Positions 8,242-17,487 are shown, counted from the first letter of the stretch. The stretch is 64,000 nt of DNA from Candidatus Geothrix skivensis (GCA_016721195.1 JADKIO010000010.1:13501-77500); one strand, 5' to 3'. Notes: generated by a model from the letters alone, not told the origin. Translations and numbers: made by a program.

Positions 8242-8311
8242 GCGGTTGCCACAGAAGACTGTTTCTTGGTTCATCTGTGGCTGAAGTCTTGTCTGGGAGT
8301 ACCCTGGTCGG

Positions 8312-9295
8312 ATGGACCCCCGTCTCGCGCGCGCCCTGGAGCGCTGGCAAGTATCGGACCCCCGACCGCTGGCGGGGGACGCCGGGGCCCGGGAGTACTT
8401 CCGGGTGGCCCATCCCCAGCTGGGCACGGCCCTGGTGGTGCTCCACCCCCTGGATACGCCGGAGAAGACCGACGACAGCTACTTCGAGTTCCGGGCCCTG
8501 CAGGCCTACCTGGACCCCCTGCTGCGGGTGCCCACCATCGTGGCGAGCGATGACGCCGACCGCTGCCTGCTGGTGGAGGATCTGGGGGACACCACCCTGG
8601 AGCGCCGCCTCATGGAGCATCCCGAGGAGGAACTGGCCTGGGCCCAGAAGGCGGGTTGGCTGCTGACCACCCTGGCCGGGCCATTGACGCTGGGCGCACC
8701 GGGCCACACCTTTTTCATGAGCCGGTGCTTCGATCAGGCCAAGTTCGAGTTCGAGTGGGAGTACTGCCGCGCCAACTTCTTCCAGGACTTCCTGCAGAAG
8801 GATCCGCCCCGCTGGCTGGACCGGATGATGGAGGAAGTCCACGCCAGCCTGGAGACCCGGGCCCGCTTCTTCGTCCACCGGGACTTCCACGTGCGCAACC
8901 TCATGGTCCACGGCGATCGCCTGGTGGCCATCGACTTCCAGGACGCCCGCCGGGGCGCCGCCACCTACGATCTGGCCAGCCTGCTCTATGACGCCTACTG
9001 GGACTGGTCAAAGGAGGCGGGCCGCGCCCTCCTGGACCCCCTCCAGGCCGAGTTGGGCTGGAGCCACGAGGCCCTGCTGGAGGAGCTGAACCTCAGCGCC
9101 CTGCAGCGCAGCCTCAAGGCCCTGGGCACCTTCGGGTACCAGCTGGTCCACCGTCGCAGGGCCCACTTCGCCCCCGCCGTGCCACGCACCCTGCGCCACC
9201 TGCGCGGCCACTTCCAGCGCATGAACCACCAGGATGGCGTCCTCGCCACGGACCACATGATCCGGCTGGCGGAGGATTGGTTGTTGAAGGGCTGA
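8312..9295 (+). CDS. amgK: AmgK-like anomeric MurNAc/GlcNAc kinase
   Basis: A 327-residue protein of the aminoglycoside-phosphotransferase fold. It carries the catalytic loop HRDFHVRN (HxDxxxxN) and the metal-binding DFQD that follows it, with the nucleotide-binding N-lobe at about residues 10-110. Length and motifs match AmgK, which phosphorylates MurNAc and GlcNAc at C1. MurU then uses the MurNAc-1-phosphate. Placement directly downstream of the murU-like gene supports a peptidoglycan-recycling operon, which bypasses de novo UDP-MurNAc synthesis. A role in antibiotic modification is less likely because the flanking genes are all cell-envelope genes. Confidence 0.8.
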   Translation: MDPRLARALERWQVSDPRPLAGDAGAREYFRVAHPQLGTALVVLHPLDTPEKTDDSYFEFRALQAYLDPLLRVPTIVASDDADRCLLVEDLGDTTLERRLMEHPEEELAWAQKAGWLLTTLAGPLTLGAPGHTFFMSRCFDQAKFEFEWEYCRANFFQDFLQKDPPRWLDRMMEEVHASLETRARFFVHRDFHVRNLMVHGDRLVAIDFQDARRGAATYDLASLLYDAYWDWSKEAGRALLDPLQAELGWSHEALLEELNLSALQRSLKALGTFGYQLVHRRRAHFAPAVPRTLRHLRGHFQRMNHQDGVLATDHMIRLAEDWLLKG

Positions 9296-9403
9296 CCCCT
9301 CCCAAGCTGATGCCCATCGCGATCCTTTGTTTCTTGACCTGACCACAGCCAAAGAAGCTCGAGTCGATCCACGGGAGCGGCAAGAAGCCGGTGGCACTTG
9401 AAG

Positions 9404-11710
9404 TCAGTGCTCGATGGGCGCCTGGAAGGACACCCCTTGGTTCCCCGGCTTCAGCCTGAGGCGGAAGTGCTGGAACAGGGGGTCGGCCCCGTCTCCCTTC
9501 GGCGATGCCCAGGGCAGGTTCATTGTCCTGGGGAGCAGCAACAGGATGTCCCGTTCCCGGGTGATGCCCGAGAAGCTCACCCCCATGGCATCCAGTTCCA
9601 CTCGCAGCTTCTCGCCCGCACCCCGCCGATAGGCCTCGGTCTCGCCATCGTCGCTGAACACCGTGAAGGTGGTGGGAGTGGGCCCAGGGAAGAGCATCAG
9701 CCCCTCTGTCCCCGCGCCCGCATCCACGGGGATGATGGCGCCTTCGCGGTAGAACAGCGGGAAGCGGTCGAGGCTGAGAGGCACGGCCACCTCGCTGCCG
9801 CCCCCGTGGCGTTCCAGCGTGAAGGCGTCGTACCAGGCACCCTTGGGCAGGCGCACGCGCTTCACCGCCTCGCGCTCCAGGGACTGGGTGACGGGCGCGA
9901 TGAGGATGGCATCCCCGAAGAGGAACGCCGAGGTGTCCATGCGCTGGGCCGGGTCGGCGGGATCCAGGAAGAAGCGGGGCCGCAGCATGGGCAGGCCCTC
10001 GGACCAGACCTGGTAGGCGGTGCTGTAGATGTAGGGCAGCAGCTGCTGGCGACGGTCCAGCACGGTCTTCACCCGCGCCATCCAGGTTTCGCCATAGATC
10101 CAGGGTTCGCGGGGGCCCGTGCCGTGGGCGCGGTACACCGGCGTGAAGGCGCCGAACTGCTGCCAGCGCAGGTAGAGCTCGGGGTCCGGCGGCATGGCTT
10201 CGCCCCCCCGGGTGATGAAACCGCCCACGTCCGAACCCCAGAAAGGCAGGCCCGAGAGGGAGGCCGAGAGGCCCAGAGGGACCTGCTCCTTAAGCCCTTT
10301 CCAGCTGGCGGGCACGTCCCCGGACCAGGTGGACACCCCCAGCCCCGCGATGCCGACGTAGCCCGAACGGCTCAGGATGAAGGGCCGGCGATCGGGATGG
10401 GCGGCCAGGAAGGCCTTGCGCACAAGCTTCGCCCATTCGAGATTGAAGGCGTTGTGGAAGGCCCGCTCGTCGTACTCGCCCCTGGGGCCGAACCGGGCCC
10501 CACCGGGCACCCGCTCCGGCTCGCCAAGGTCGATCCAGAAACCGTCCACACCGCCCTTGGCCAGCTTGGCGTAGTGACCACCCAGCAATTCGGCGGCCTT
10601 GGGGGCCAGCGGGTTGATGACGCCACCGCCGATGTCCTTGCCGAAGTCCCACCAGTCCTTCCAGAGCACCGTCTGGCCCAGGGCATCGCGCGCCAGGACG
10701 CCGGCGGACTGGAGCTCAGGGAAGGCCTGGGAGTCCCGGTTGAAGAAGGGTTCGGAGATGGTGACCAGCTTCACGCCCTTGCCGTGCAGCCAGGTGGCCA
10801 GCCCTTCGGGATCGGGGAAGGCCTCGCGGTTCCAGGCCAGGTCGCCCATGCGCTTGAACCAGTACAGATCGAGGACGATGGCCGACAAGGGCAACCGGAA
10901 GCGACGGAAGAGCTCCACCGTGTTCCGCACTTCGGCGTCCGTGCGGTACCCATAGCGCGACTGGATGTAGCCGTACGCCCAGCGGGGCAGCAGGCTTTGG
11001 GACCCGCTCAGGCGGTACCAGCGGGCCACCAGGGCGGCGGGATCGGGATCGCTCCAGAGGTAGAGGTCGAGGCGGCCCGTGGCCGAACTGAGGCGCGCCT
11101 CGCGGCCCTTGGTGATGTCCACCTGATCCCGGCCCGCCGCATTGAAGGCCACCGCCAGCCCGGTGTCCGAAAAGAAAAAGGGCATGTGCAGGTAGGTCTG
11201 ATCGCCGAAGCGGGGCTCGTGGTACAGCTCCAGGGTTTCGTCCGTCACCCCCAGCGCCTTCACGGCCTGGCCGAAGCCGTGAAAGGCCGTGGCCCCCTCC
11301 GGTTCCACGCATACGGCCAGGCTCGCGGCGGACGCCGTGAAGCTGAGTCGGAACGGGCGGCCCTGGCCGGGGACCATGCGAATCGAACCCGGGCGATCCG
11401 GGTGCAGCACCCAGCCGGAGCCATGGAAGCTGCCGTCGGTCCTGGGCTCCAGGGGCGGTCCTTCCGGCAGCTCCAGGCGGAAAGGCAGGTTCTCTGGCGG
11501 CGCCCCCTCCCTAGCCGCCTGGAACCGCAGCAAGCCGTCCCGGGTGGTGGAGACCGCCACCTGTCCACCGGGGACCCGGATGACCATGCGGGTCGGCAGC
11601 GGCAGCAGGGGCGAGGCTGCCAAGCCAGGGATAACGGCCAGTTGCAGGAGGCTGCCACAAAGCAGCAGGCAGAGGTAGAGGAGCCGGGGCAGGTGCCATG
11701 GTCGTCGCAT
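9404..11710 (-). CDS. secreted glycoside hydrolase family 31 enzyme
   Basis: A 768-residue alpha-glycosidase. A signal peptide (residues 1 to about 32) precedes an N-terminal beta-sandwich with the GH31 substrate-entrance region (FHGFGQAVKALG). The (beta/alpha)8 barrel carries the probable nucleophile Asp394 in FWIDLGEPE and the acid/base Asp465 in WSGDVPASW, with a C-terminal beta region at the end. The start at 11710 gives a clean signal peptide; a longer frame would overlap the sirtuin gene. Likely substrates are alpha-glucosides or alpha-xylosides in the periplasm or outside the cell; the sequence does not settle which. The replacement of the common DMNE motif by DLGE is typical of several bacterial GH31 subgroups. 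Confidence 0.9.
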   Translation of the reverse strand: MRRPWHLPRLLYLCLLLCGSLLQLAVIPGLAASPLLPLPTRMVIRVPGGQVAVSTTRDGLLRFQAAREGAPPENLPFRLELPEGPPLEPRTDGSFHGSGWVLHPDRPGSIRMVPGQGRPFRLSFTASAASLAVCVEPEGATAFHGFGQAVKALGVTDETLELYHEPRFGDQTYLHMPFFFSDTGLAVAFNAAGRDQVDITKGREARLSSATGRLDLYLWSDPDPAALVARWYRLSGSQSLLPRWAYGYIQSRYGYRTDAEVRNTVELFRRFRLPLSAIVLDLYWFKRMGDLAWNREAFPDPEGLATWLHGKGVKLVTISEPFFNRDSQAFPELQSAGVLARDALGQTVLWKDWWDFGKDIGGGVINPLAPKAAELLGGHYAKLAKGGVDGFWIDLGEPERVPGGARFGPRGEYDERAFHNAFNLEWAKLVRKAFLAAHPDRRPFILSRSGYVGIAGLGVSTWSGDVPASWKGLKEQVPLGLSASLSGLPFWGSDVGGFITRGGEAMPPDPELYLRWQQFGAFTPVYRAHGTGPREPWIYGETWMARVKTVLDRRQQLLPYIYSTAYQVWSEGLPMLRPRFFLDPADPAQRMDTSAFLFGDAILIAPVTQSLEREAVKRVRLPKGAWYDAFTLERHGGGSEVAVPLSLDRFPLFYREGAIIPVDAGAGTEGLMLFPGPTPTTFTVFSDDGETEAYRRGAGEKLRVELDAMGVSFSGITRERDILLLLPRTMNLPWASPKGDGADPLFQHFRLRLKPGNQGVSFQAPIEH

Positions 11711-11735
11711 GCCTCGACTGTACGGGAGGCGAGGC

Positions 11736-12440
11736 CTATTCGCCCAGCAGCTCCTCCACGAAGGCCGGCACCAGCTCGGTGGCCTTGCCGTTCCGCACTT
11801 CCTGGAAGGCACTGGCCACGTGGCTGGGCTCCAGGTTCAGCTCCAGGGTGCGGGTGCCGGGCCCCACGGCCTCCACGAAGCCCGCGGCCGGGTACACGTG
11901 GCCGCTGGTGCCGATGGCCACGAAGAGCTCACAGTCCTCCAGGGCCCGGTAGATGCGGTCCATCTCCAAGGGCAGCTCGCCGAACCACACGATGTGGGGG
12001 CGCAGGGGGCCGGAGCCGCAGCCCTTGCAGCGGCTCCGGTGGTCCAGGTCCCCGGGCCAGGCCTGGACGCGCCCGCAGGCAAGGCAGCGGGCCTGGAGCA
12101 GTTCACCGTGCATGTGCAGCAGACGCTTGGATCCGGCGCGGTCATGCAGATCATCCACGTTCTGGGTCACCAGCAGGAAGTCGCCCCCCCACTGGCGTTC
12201 CAGGCGGGCCAGGGCCAGGTGTGCCGCGTTGGGCTGGACCGTGGCGAGGGTTTGCCGTCGCTCGTTGTAGAAGCGGTAGACCAAGGCCGGATCGCGCCGG
12301 AACGCCTCGGGGGTGGCCACGTCCTGCACCCGGTGGTTCTCCCATAGGCCATCGGCGGCGCGGAAGGTGCGCAGTCCGCTTTCGGCGGAGATGCCGGCAC
12401 CGGTGAGGATCACGAGGCTGGAGGCAGGGGGCAAGGACAT
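11736..12440 (-). CDS. cobB: NAD-dependent protein deacylase (sirtuin, CobB class III)
   Basis: A 234-residue Sir2-family enzyme. NAD-binding GAGISAESG is at residues 14-22, QNVDDLHDRAG and the catalytic His (MHG) lie in the middle, and a zinc site of two Cys pairs (CLAC and CKGC) follows. The TFRAADGLW segment and the Tyr/Arg pair in FYNERR match the class III sirtuins that prefer succinyl and malonyl lysine, as in E. coli CobB. It deacylates lysines in cytoplasmic proteins. It lies eight bases after the upstream phosphatase-like gene stop and before the GH31 gene, in a run of same-strand genes. Confidence 0.93.
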   Translation of the reverse strand: MSLPPASSLVILTGAGISAESGLRTFRAADGLWENHRVQDVATPEAFRRDPALVYRFYNERRQTLATVQPNAAHLALARLERQWGGDFLLVTQNVDDLHDRAGSKRLLHMHGELLQARCLACGRVQAWPGDLDHRSRCKGCGSGPLRPHIVWFGELPLEMDRIYRALEDCELFVAIGTSGHVYPAAGFVEAVGPGTRTLELNLEPSHVASAFQEVRNGKATELVPAFVEELLGE

Positions 12441-12448
12441 GGCGGGGC

Positions 12449-14083
12449 CTATCTTCTTGGGCCGAGATCCAGCGCCTTCCCGTCCACGGTGCCGGGCTTG
12501 AGCCCGAGCTCACGGGCCAGCGTGGGTGCGAGGTCCACGATGCGCACGGGCTCACGACGCTCACCGGCCTTCCAGGGCCCCCAGAAGATCAGGGGCACCC
12601 GGCGGTCATAGGCGTTGGGGGTTCCGTGGCCCGTGGCATATTCCGTGGGTGGGGTTCCGACCACCACGAAGGGCTTCAGGGCCACGAGGAGGTCGCCGCT
12701 GCGCTCGGGGTGGAAGCTGCGCCGCAGGAGTACCCGGAGGCTGCTGTCCCGGGGGCTGCCCGTGGCGGCGGGATCGGTGGCGAGCAGGTCCTCGGCGGTG
12801 AGGGCCTCGGCCACTTCGGGCCGGGCCCGCAGCCAGGCCTGGATGCGGATAAGCACCTGGCGACGATCCAGGCCCGTGGCCTTCATGGCCGCCTCGTTGA
12901 GGTAGATCGTGTTGGGCTCCGGGGCGGGGAGAAGCAGGTCCCGGTCCACCTTGAAGGTGGCGCGCAGGTCCCCCTGCAAGGCGGCCATGAAGGGCTCCGC
13001 CAGGAGCCGCTTCACGGGGAAGCCCTGCTCCCCCAGGACCTCCGGCAGATCCAGGCCGCCGTGGTCTGAGCTCAGCACCACCCAGGCCCCGGGGTGCCGA
13101 CGGCGCAGGCGGTCCAGCAGGCGACCCAGCACCCGGTCCAGCCGGTGGATCTGGTCACGCATCTCGGTGCCGAGCATGCCGTAGCTGTGGCCGATGTAGT
13201 CGGTGGCGGAGAAGCTGATGGCCAGCAGATCGGTGCCGGGACCCCGGCCCAGTCGCTCGCCCTCCAGCAGGGCCTCGGCGGCTTCCAGGGTCACCGCATC
13301 GAGGAAGGGGGACTTGCGGAACCGTCCCTCGAAGCCCTTGTCCAGGGGCATGCCCGCGCCCTGGATGAGCCGGGGCAGGCCGCCGTTGCGGAGGGTCTGG
13401 GAGCCGAAGGTCCAGGCTCCGGACCGGCCTTCCGGAGTGGCGGGATCTTTCATCCAGAGCCAGCTGTCGGCGGCGATTCGATCCGACAGGCCGCGGTCAT
13501 AGCGCAGCAGCCATTCGGGAAACCGCTGAGCGTAGGCGGTGGAGCTGGTGAAGCCCGCCGGGCCACTGAACCAGAAGACGCCCGTGGGCTTGCGCCCGGC
13601 CATGAGGATGGCGGCGCGGTCTTTCCCGGATACGGCGAAGACCCGGCTGCCGGGGACCTGGGCCTGGAGCCAGTCCCCCAGGCCATCCCCCAGGAAGCGG
13701 GCATTGGATGAGCTGGCCTGGCCGGGCGCGTGCAGGGCCTTGGCGGCGGGGTCATCCACGCAGTAGACGAGCTTGCCGGTGGCGCGGTCGATCCAGCGGT
13801 TCTCGACGATGCCGGTGCTGGCGGGGAAGCGGCCGGAAAGCAGCACCGAGTGCCCAGGTCCCGTCTCCGTGAAGCCGTGGTCGTGGTAGGCCTCAGTGAA
13901 GAAGACACCTTCCCGGCGCAGACGGGCAATCCCGCCCTTCAGCTCGGGGCCGAAGGTCTGCATCAACTCAGCGGAGAACTGATCCACCGAGATCACCACC
14001 ACCAGCTTTGGGCGGGGTCTGGCTGGGGGTGCGGCGACCAGGGCCGGCAGCAGGAGCAGGGAGGCGAGCAGCGACGGATGCAT
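12449..14083 (-). CDS. secreted alkaline-phosphatase-superfamily enzyme (PafA/NPP type)
   Basis: A 544-residue exported metallophosphatase. A signal peptide (residues 1 to about 20) precedes VVVISVDQF, which provides the first metal Asp. TETGPGHSVLLSG follows with the likely Thr nucleophile, and later SSDHGGLDLPE provides a second metal site; TGHGTPNAYDRRVPLIFWG is the typical C-terminal metal-His region. This arrangement matches PafA-like phosphate-irrepressible phosphatases and nucleotide pyrophosphatase/phosphodiesterases. Substrates are probably phosphomonoesters or diesters in the periplasm. Its ATG overlaps the stop of the upstream beta-barrel gene by one base, so the two are coupled. 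Confidence 0.88.
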   Translation of the reverse strand: MHPSLLASLLLLPALVAAPPARPRPKLVVVISVDQFSAELMQTFGPELKGGIARLRREGVFFTEAYHDHGFTETGPGHSVLLSGRFPASTGIVENRWIDRATGKLVYCVDDPAAKALHAPGQASSSNARFLGDGLGDWLQAQVPGSRVFAVSGKDRAAILMAGRKPTGVFWFSGPAGFTSSTAYAQRFPEWLLRYDRGLSDRIAADSWLWMKDPATPEGRSGAWTFGSQTLRNGGLPRLIQGAGMPLDKGFEGRFRKSPFLDAVTLEAAEALLEGERLGRGPGTDLLAISFSATDYIGHSYGMLGTEMRDQIHRLDRVLGRLLDRLRRRHPGAWVVLSSDHGGLDLPEVLGEQGFPVKRLLAEPFMAALQGDLRATFKVDRDLLLPAPEPNTIYLNEAAMKATGLDRRQVLIRIQAWLRARPEVAEALTAEDLLATDPAATGSPRDSSLRVLLRRSFHPERSGDLLVALKPFVVVGTPPTEYATGHGTPNAYDRRVPLIFWGPWKAGERREPVRIVDLAPTLARELGLKPGTVDGKALDLGPRR

Positions 14084-14724
14084 CAGAAGGTCACTCCGGC
14101 GCCGAAGGTCCACAGGCGTTCAAACTCCTGGCCACTGCCCTGGGCCGTGAAGTAGGTGGCCAGGTCGCCGGCGCTGTTGAGCTTCACGGGTCGGTCCTTG
14201 CTGACGGGCTGTTGGTAGCTGGCCACCAGGTAGGGGTGGACGATCACCGAGGGGATGCGCCAGCGGGCCCCTACCCGCAGCCAGGTGCGGCTCAGGTCTT
14301 TGGCGCTGGCCGCCCCGGCGGTATCGAAGGTGTAGCGCTGGAAGCGCTGGATGAGCCCGATCTCCCCGGCGAGGCCCACGAAGGGTACCCAGACCTGGGC
14401 GTTGAGGCCCAGGCCCGCGCCCTGCTGCTTCAACTGCGTGTTCCTGGCAACGCCCGCGAGGGTGAAGCCGCCGTCCGCACTGAACTGGGAATACTCCAGG
14501 CCCCCTTGGAACTTGAGGAGAGGGCCGACCTGGAAGAACTGCCGGTGGGCCGAGGCGATGAAGCCCTTGCCGGTGCTCAGGTCGCCGGCCACCAGCTGGC
14601 CCGTGCCCGTGATCAGGGTCTGGGGCAGGCTCTGGCCCGAAGGCCGGGGGAGCTCCAGACGCAGATCCCACTGGGCGCAAAGGGGCAGGACGGCGAGGCA
14701 GAGGGGAAGGAAGGCAAGGCGCAT
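14083..14724 (-). CDS. predicted outer-membrane beta-barrel protein
   Basis: A 213-residue protein with a short signal peptide (RLAFLPLCLAVLPLCA). Alternating hydrophobic/polar strands with aromatic girdle residues continue to a C-terminal phenylalanine (LWTFGAGVTF), the usual outer-membrane insertion signal. No specific family was recognised. It is immediately upstream of, and overlaps, the alkaline-phosphatase-like gene, so they may act together in the envelope. Between its start and the redoxin gene there are only about 60 bases, with no clear terminator. Confidence 0.65.
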   Translation of the reverse strand: MRLAFLPLCLAVLPLCAQWDLRLELPRPSGQSLPQTLITGTGQLVAGDLSTGKGFIASAHRQFFQVGPLLKFQGGLEYSQFSADGGFTLAGVARNTQLKQQGAGLGLNAQVWVPFVGLAGEIGLIQRFQRYTFDTAGAASAKDLSRTWLRVGARWRIPSVIVHPYLVASYQQPVSKDRPVKLNSAGDLATYFTAQGSGQEFERLWTFGAGVTF

Positions 14725-14784
14725 GCAGGCTCCGGTTGAACTTCCGATGATACCTGCTGTGCGGGCCTGCCCAGTGCCCCGCCC

Positions 14785-15357
14785 CTACTTCCACTTGATG
14801 GTGCAGCCCCGACTCGGTGGCTGTTCCGTCGACACGGGTTTTCCCGCCAGCAGGGCATCGGTGGCCGCTTCGAGATCCCGCGCGGTGACCTTGGCGGCGT
14901 CGCGCCAGCTGTCATCCATGCGCCCGCGGTAGACCAGCCTCCGCGCGGCATCGAAGAGGAAGAAGTCCGGGGTGCACACGGCACCGAAGGCGCGCGTTAC
15001 CGTCTGGGGCTCGTCCTTCAGGTAGGGGAAGACGAAGCCCTGGCCCGAAGCCTGGACCCGCATGTCGGCCAGGGATTCCTTGGCATGGGTGCCCACGTCA
15101 TTGGCGTTGATGCCGAGAACCCTGACGCGGCCCGCGTACTTGGTCGCGTAGGCATTGATGCGGGCCTGAGTCGCCAGGACATAGGGACACTCAGTGCTGA
15201 GGAACACCACCATCAGCGGAGTCGTGGCTTCCGGCCCGTGCCGCTGGCCGTCCGTCCCCGGCAGGCTGAAGGTGGGGCAGGGCTCGCCGAGCTTCAGGCC
15301 CGGAGTCTGGGCCACCAGGGCCGGCACGAGGAAGAAGAGGGGCAGGAAGCGCGTCAT
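14785..15357 (-). CDS. exported redoxin-family protein with single active-site Cys
   Basis: A 190-residue thioredoxin-fold protein of the AhpC/TSA-redoxin type with a signal peptide (MTRFLPLFFLVPALVAQ). It has the family hallmarks PTFSLPGTDG, VVFLSTECPY, GINANDVGT, CTPDFFLFD and a C-terminal GCTIKWK. The first Cys of the CxxC motif is Ser (STEC), unlike its neighbour. It is paralogous to the gene just upstream, whose stop overlaps this ATG (ATGA). A periplasmic peroxiredoxin-like or thiol-reductase role is likely. The start at 15357 was chosen because of the overlap and signal peptide. Confidence 0.85.
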   Translation of the reverse strand: MTRFLPLFFLVPALVAQTPGLKLGEPCPTFSLPGTDGQRHGPEATTPLMVVFLSTECPYVLATQARINAYATKYAGRVRVLGINANDVGTHAKESLADMRVQASGQGFVFPYLKDEPQTVTRAFGAVCTPDFFLFDAARRLVYRGRMDDSWRDAAKVTARDLEAATDALLAGKPVSTEQPPSRGCTIKWK

Positions 15358-15902
15358 TTGGTCCTCCACTTGATGCTGCAGCCCATGCTTGGATGCTGCA
15401 CCTCCAGGGGTTCGTTCCCGGCCAACGCGCTTTCGATGGCCTCCCGCAGTTCCTGGCGGGTGACGTGGGCGGCGTCCTTCCAGTTGTCGTCCAGGCGGCC
15501 CCGGTAGGCCAGGCGGCGGTGGCTGTCGTAGAGGAAGAAATCCGGCGTGCAGGCGGCGCCCAGGTCCTTCGCCACCCTTTGCTCTTCGTCCCAGAGGTAG
15601 GGAAAGACGAAGCCCTTCGTCTGCGCCCGCCGACGCATGGCCTCGAAGCTATCGTCCGGGTAGGTCACCGCATCATTGGCGTTGATGCCCACCACGGCGC
15701 AACGCCCGGCATAGGCGCTGGCCAGGGCGTTGAGGCGGTCGTCCACGGCCTGCACATAGGGACAGTGGTTGCACATGACCACCACCAGCAGCGCGGGAGT
15801 GTGGAAGTCGTGGAGGGACCAGAGCCGCCCATCCACCCCAGGCAGGGTGAAGTCCGGGCAGGCGGTGCCAAGGGGAACCATGGTGGATTCCAGGAGTGCC
15901 AT
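15354..15902 (-). CDS. cytoplasmic redoxin-family protein with CxxC
   Basis: A 182-residue thioredoxin-fold protein, paralogous to the exported redoxin downstream. It shares PDFTLPGVDG, CNHCPYVQAVDD, GINANDAVTYPDD, CTPDFFLYD and the terminal GCSIKWR. It keeps both Cys of the active site (CNHC) and has no signal peptide, so it probably works in the cytoplasm. Family members are often annotated as thioredoxin-like or AhpC/TSA proteins of unknown partner. The pair overlaps by four bases, suggesting linked expression of a cytoplasmic and an exported version. Confidence 0.87.
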   Translation of the reverse strand: MALLESTMVPLGTACPDFTLPGVDGRLWSLHDFHTPALLVVVMCNHCPYVQAVDDRLNALASAYAGRCAVVGINANDAVTYPDDSFEAMRRRAQTKGFVFPYLWDEEQRVAKDLGAACTPDFFLYDSHRRLAYRGRLDDNWKDAAHVTRQELREAIESALAGNEPLEVQHPSMGCSIKWRTK

Positions 15903-16025
15903 GGGGACCTCCAGAGTGTTTCTCCTCTTATCGTAGGCCGTGGGGCAAGGGCTGATCGTCCTCTGTCATTTTTTTGACTTGACCCTTCGATCCTTGTCTC
16001 TAGGCTGATTCCAAGCAAGGAGCCT

Positions 16026-17462
16026 ATGACGCAACTGCCCCGCCTGCACTGGTCCACCCTCGGGGATGACACCGGGGGGCTGGAGCATCGGTGGGCGGCC
16101 CTGTGGGATGTGACCGTGGATCGCGGCACCTCACCGGCCCTGGCGCCGAAGGATGTGGACCTCTGGGTGATCAGCGCCAAGGGCGCCTGGCCTCCGCCGG
16201 AGCTCAACCGCATGATGGCCGAGGTGGCGGCCCTGCCCATCCTGCTGGGCCTCCAGCCGGATGCGACGCCCATGGATGCCAAGACCCTTTCGGAGTGGGG
16301 CTCGCTGGGTTCCGTGCGCTGGGGCGTGCTGGGCCCGGAACCTCCCATGCCGGGCCTGCGGCCCCGCTCGGGCACCACCACCCAGCTCAGCGCCTCCCAG
16401 GCCCTGGCCTTTGGCTTGGTGGGCACCAGCGCGGCCATGCAGGAGGTGCTGGCCCGCGCCCGCAGCGCCGCCGCCACCCGCGCCACGGTGCTGCTGCTGG
16501 GAGAGAGCGGCACCGGCAAAGAGGTCATCGCCCGGGCCATCCACCGCATGAGCGCCGATAGCGTGCAGCCCTTCGTAGCCGTGCACTGCGGCGCCATCCC
16601 CGACAACCTGGTGGAGTCGGAACTCTTCGGCTACAACAAGGGCGCCTTCACGGATGCGCGCAAGGACACGCCGGGCAAGTTCCGCGAGGCCCATGGCGGC
16701 ACCATCTTCCTGGATGAAGTGGGCACCATGCCCCTGGCCGCACAGGTGCGGCTGCTCCGGGTGGTGCAGGAGCGCGAAGTCCAGCCCCTGGGCGGCGGCG
16801 CCCCGGTCAAGGTGGACGTCCGCGTGATCACCGCCTCCAATGTCGACCTCTGGAAGAAGGTGCAGAATGGCACCTTCCGGGAAGACCTGTTCTACCGGCT
16901 GGAGGTGGTGCCCATCACCATGCCGCCCCTCCGGGCCCGGCGGGAGGAGGTGCCCTTCCTGGCCCAGCATTTCCTCAACCGGAAGGCCCGGGAGCACGGC
17001 CTCTATCCCAAGGCCCTGCACCCCAGCGTCGATCCGCTGCTGATGTCCCTGCCCTGGCCCGGGAATGTCCGCCAGCTGGAGAACGCCATCGAGCGGGCCA
17101 TCGTCCTGTCGGGAACGCGCCCCGTGCTCACCCGGGAGGATTTCGCCTTTCTGGCGGAGCGCATGGGCGAGGTTCCGGCGGAGGCCATGCCCCTGGTCGG
17201 CTCCGCGCCCCTCCCCGCCGACGCCTTCGTCTCCCAGCCCGCCGCCGCCTTCGGGATGGACCTGCCGGCGGAGGGGCTGGACCTCAACCAGGTGGTCTCG
17301 GATATGGAAAAGACCCTCATGCTCCAGAGCCTGGCCATCACCCGTGGCAACAAGAAGCGGGCCGCCGATCTGCTGGGCCTCAAGCGCACCACCTTCCTCG
17401 AGAAGATGAAGCGGCTGGACCTTGAGGACCCGGAGACGGCCGAAGCCACCGAACCGGGCTGA
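16026..17462 (+). CDS. sigma54-dependent transcriptional activator, GAFTDA variant
   Basis: A 478-residue bacterial enhancer-binding protein. Residues 1 to about 130 form a short N-terminal region without the receiver motifs of NtrC. The AAA+ domain (about 135-375) has Walker A GESGTGKE, the sigma54-contact loop GAFTDA instead of the canonical GAFTGA, Walker B GGTIFLDEVG and arginine-finger region FREDLFYRLEV. A Fis-type helix-turn-helix (NKKRAADLLGLKRTTFLEKM) is at the C-terminus. It is divergent from the redoxin genes, and a TTGACC-N16-TAGGCT sequence just upstream could be its promoter. Its input signal and targets are unknown. Confidence 0.9.
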   Translation: MTQLPRLHWSTLGDDTGGLEHRWAALWDVTVDRGTSPALAPKDVDLWVISAKGAWPPPELNRMMAEVAALPILLGLQPDATPMDAKTLSEWGSLGSVRWGVLGPEPPMPGLRPRSGTTTQLSASQALAFGLVGTSAAMQEVLARARSAAATRATVLLLGESGTGKEVIARAIHRMSADSVQPFVAVHCGAIPDNLVESELFGYNKGAFTDARKDTPGKFREAHGGTIFLDEVGTMPLAAQVRLLRVVQEREVQPLGGGAPVKVDVRVITASNVDLWKKVQNGTFREDLFYRLEVVPITMPPLRARREEVPFLAQHFLNRKAREHGLYPKALHPSVDPLLMSLPWPGNVRQLENAIERAIVLSGTRPVLTREDFAFLAERMGEVPAEAMPLVGSAPLPADAFVSQPAAAFGMDLPAEGLDLNQVVSDMEKTLMLQSLAITRGNKKRAADLLGLKRTTFLEKMKRLDLEDPETAEATEPG

Positions 17463-17487
17463 GTGCGCATATCCGCAACCAAATAAA

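Noticed and set aside
9398..12406. Very long open frame opposite the GH31 and sirtuin genes
   Set aside because: Its translation is Gly/Pro/His-rich with no domain, and the opposite strand encodes clear enzymes. It is a typical GC-rich shadow.
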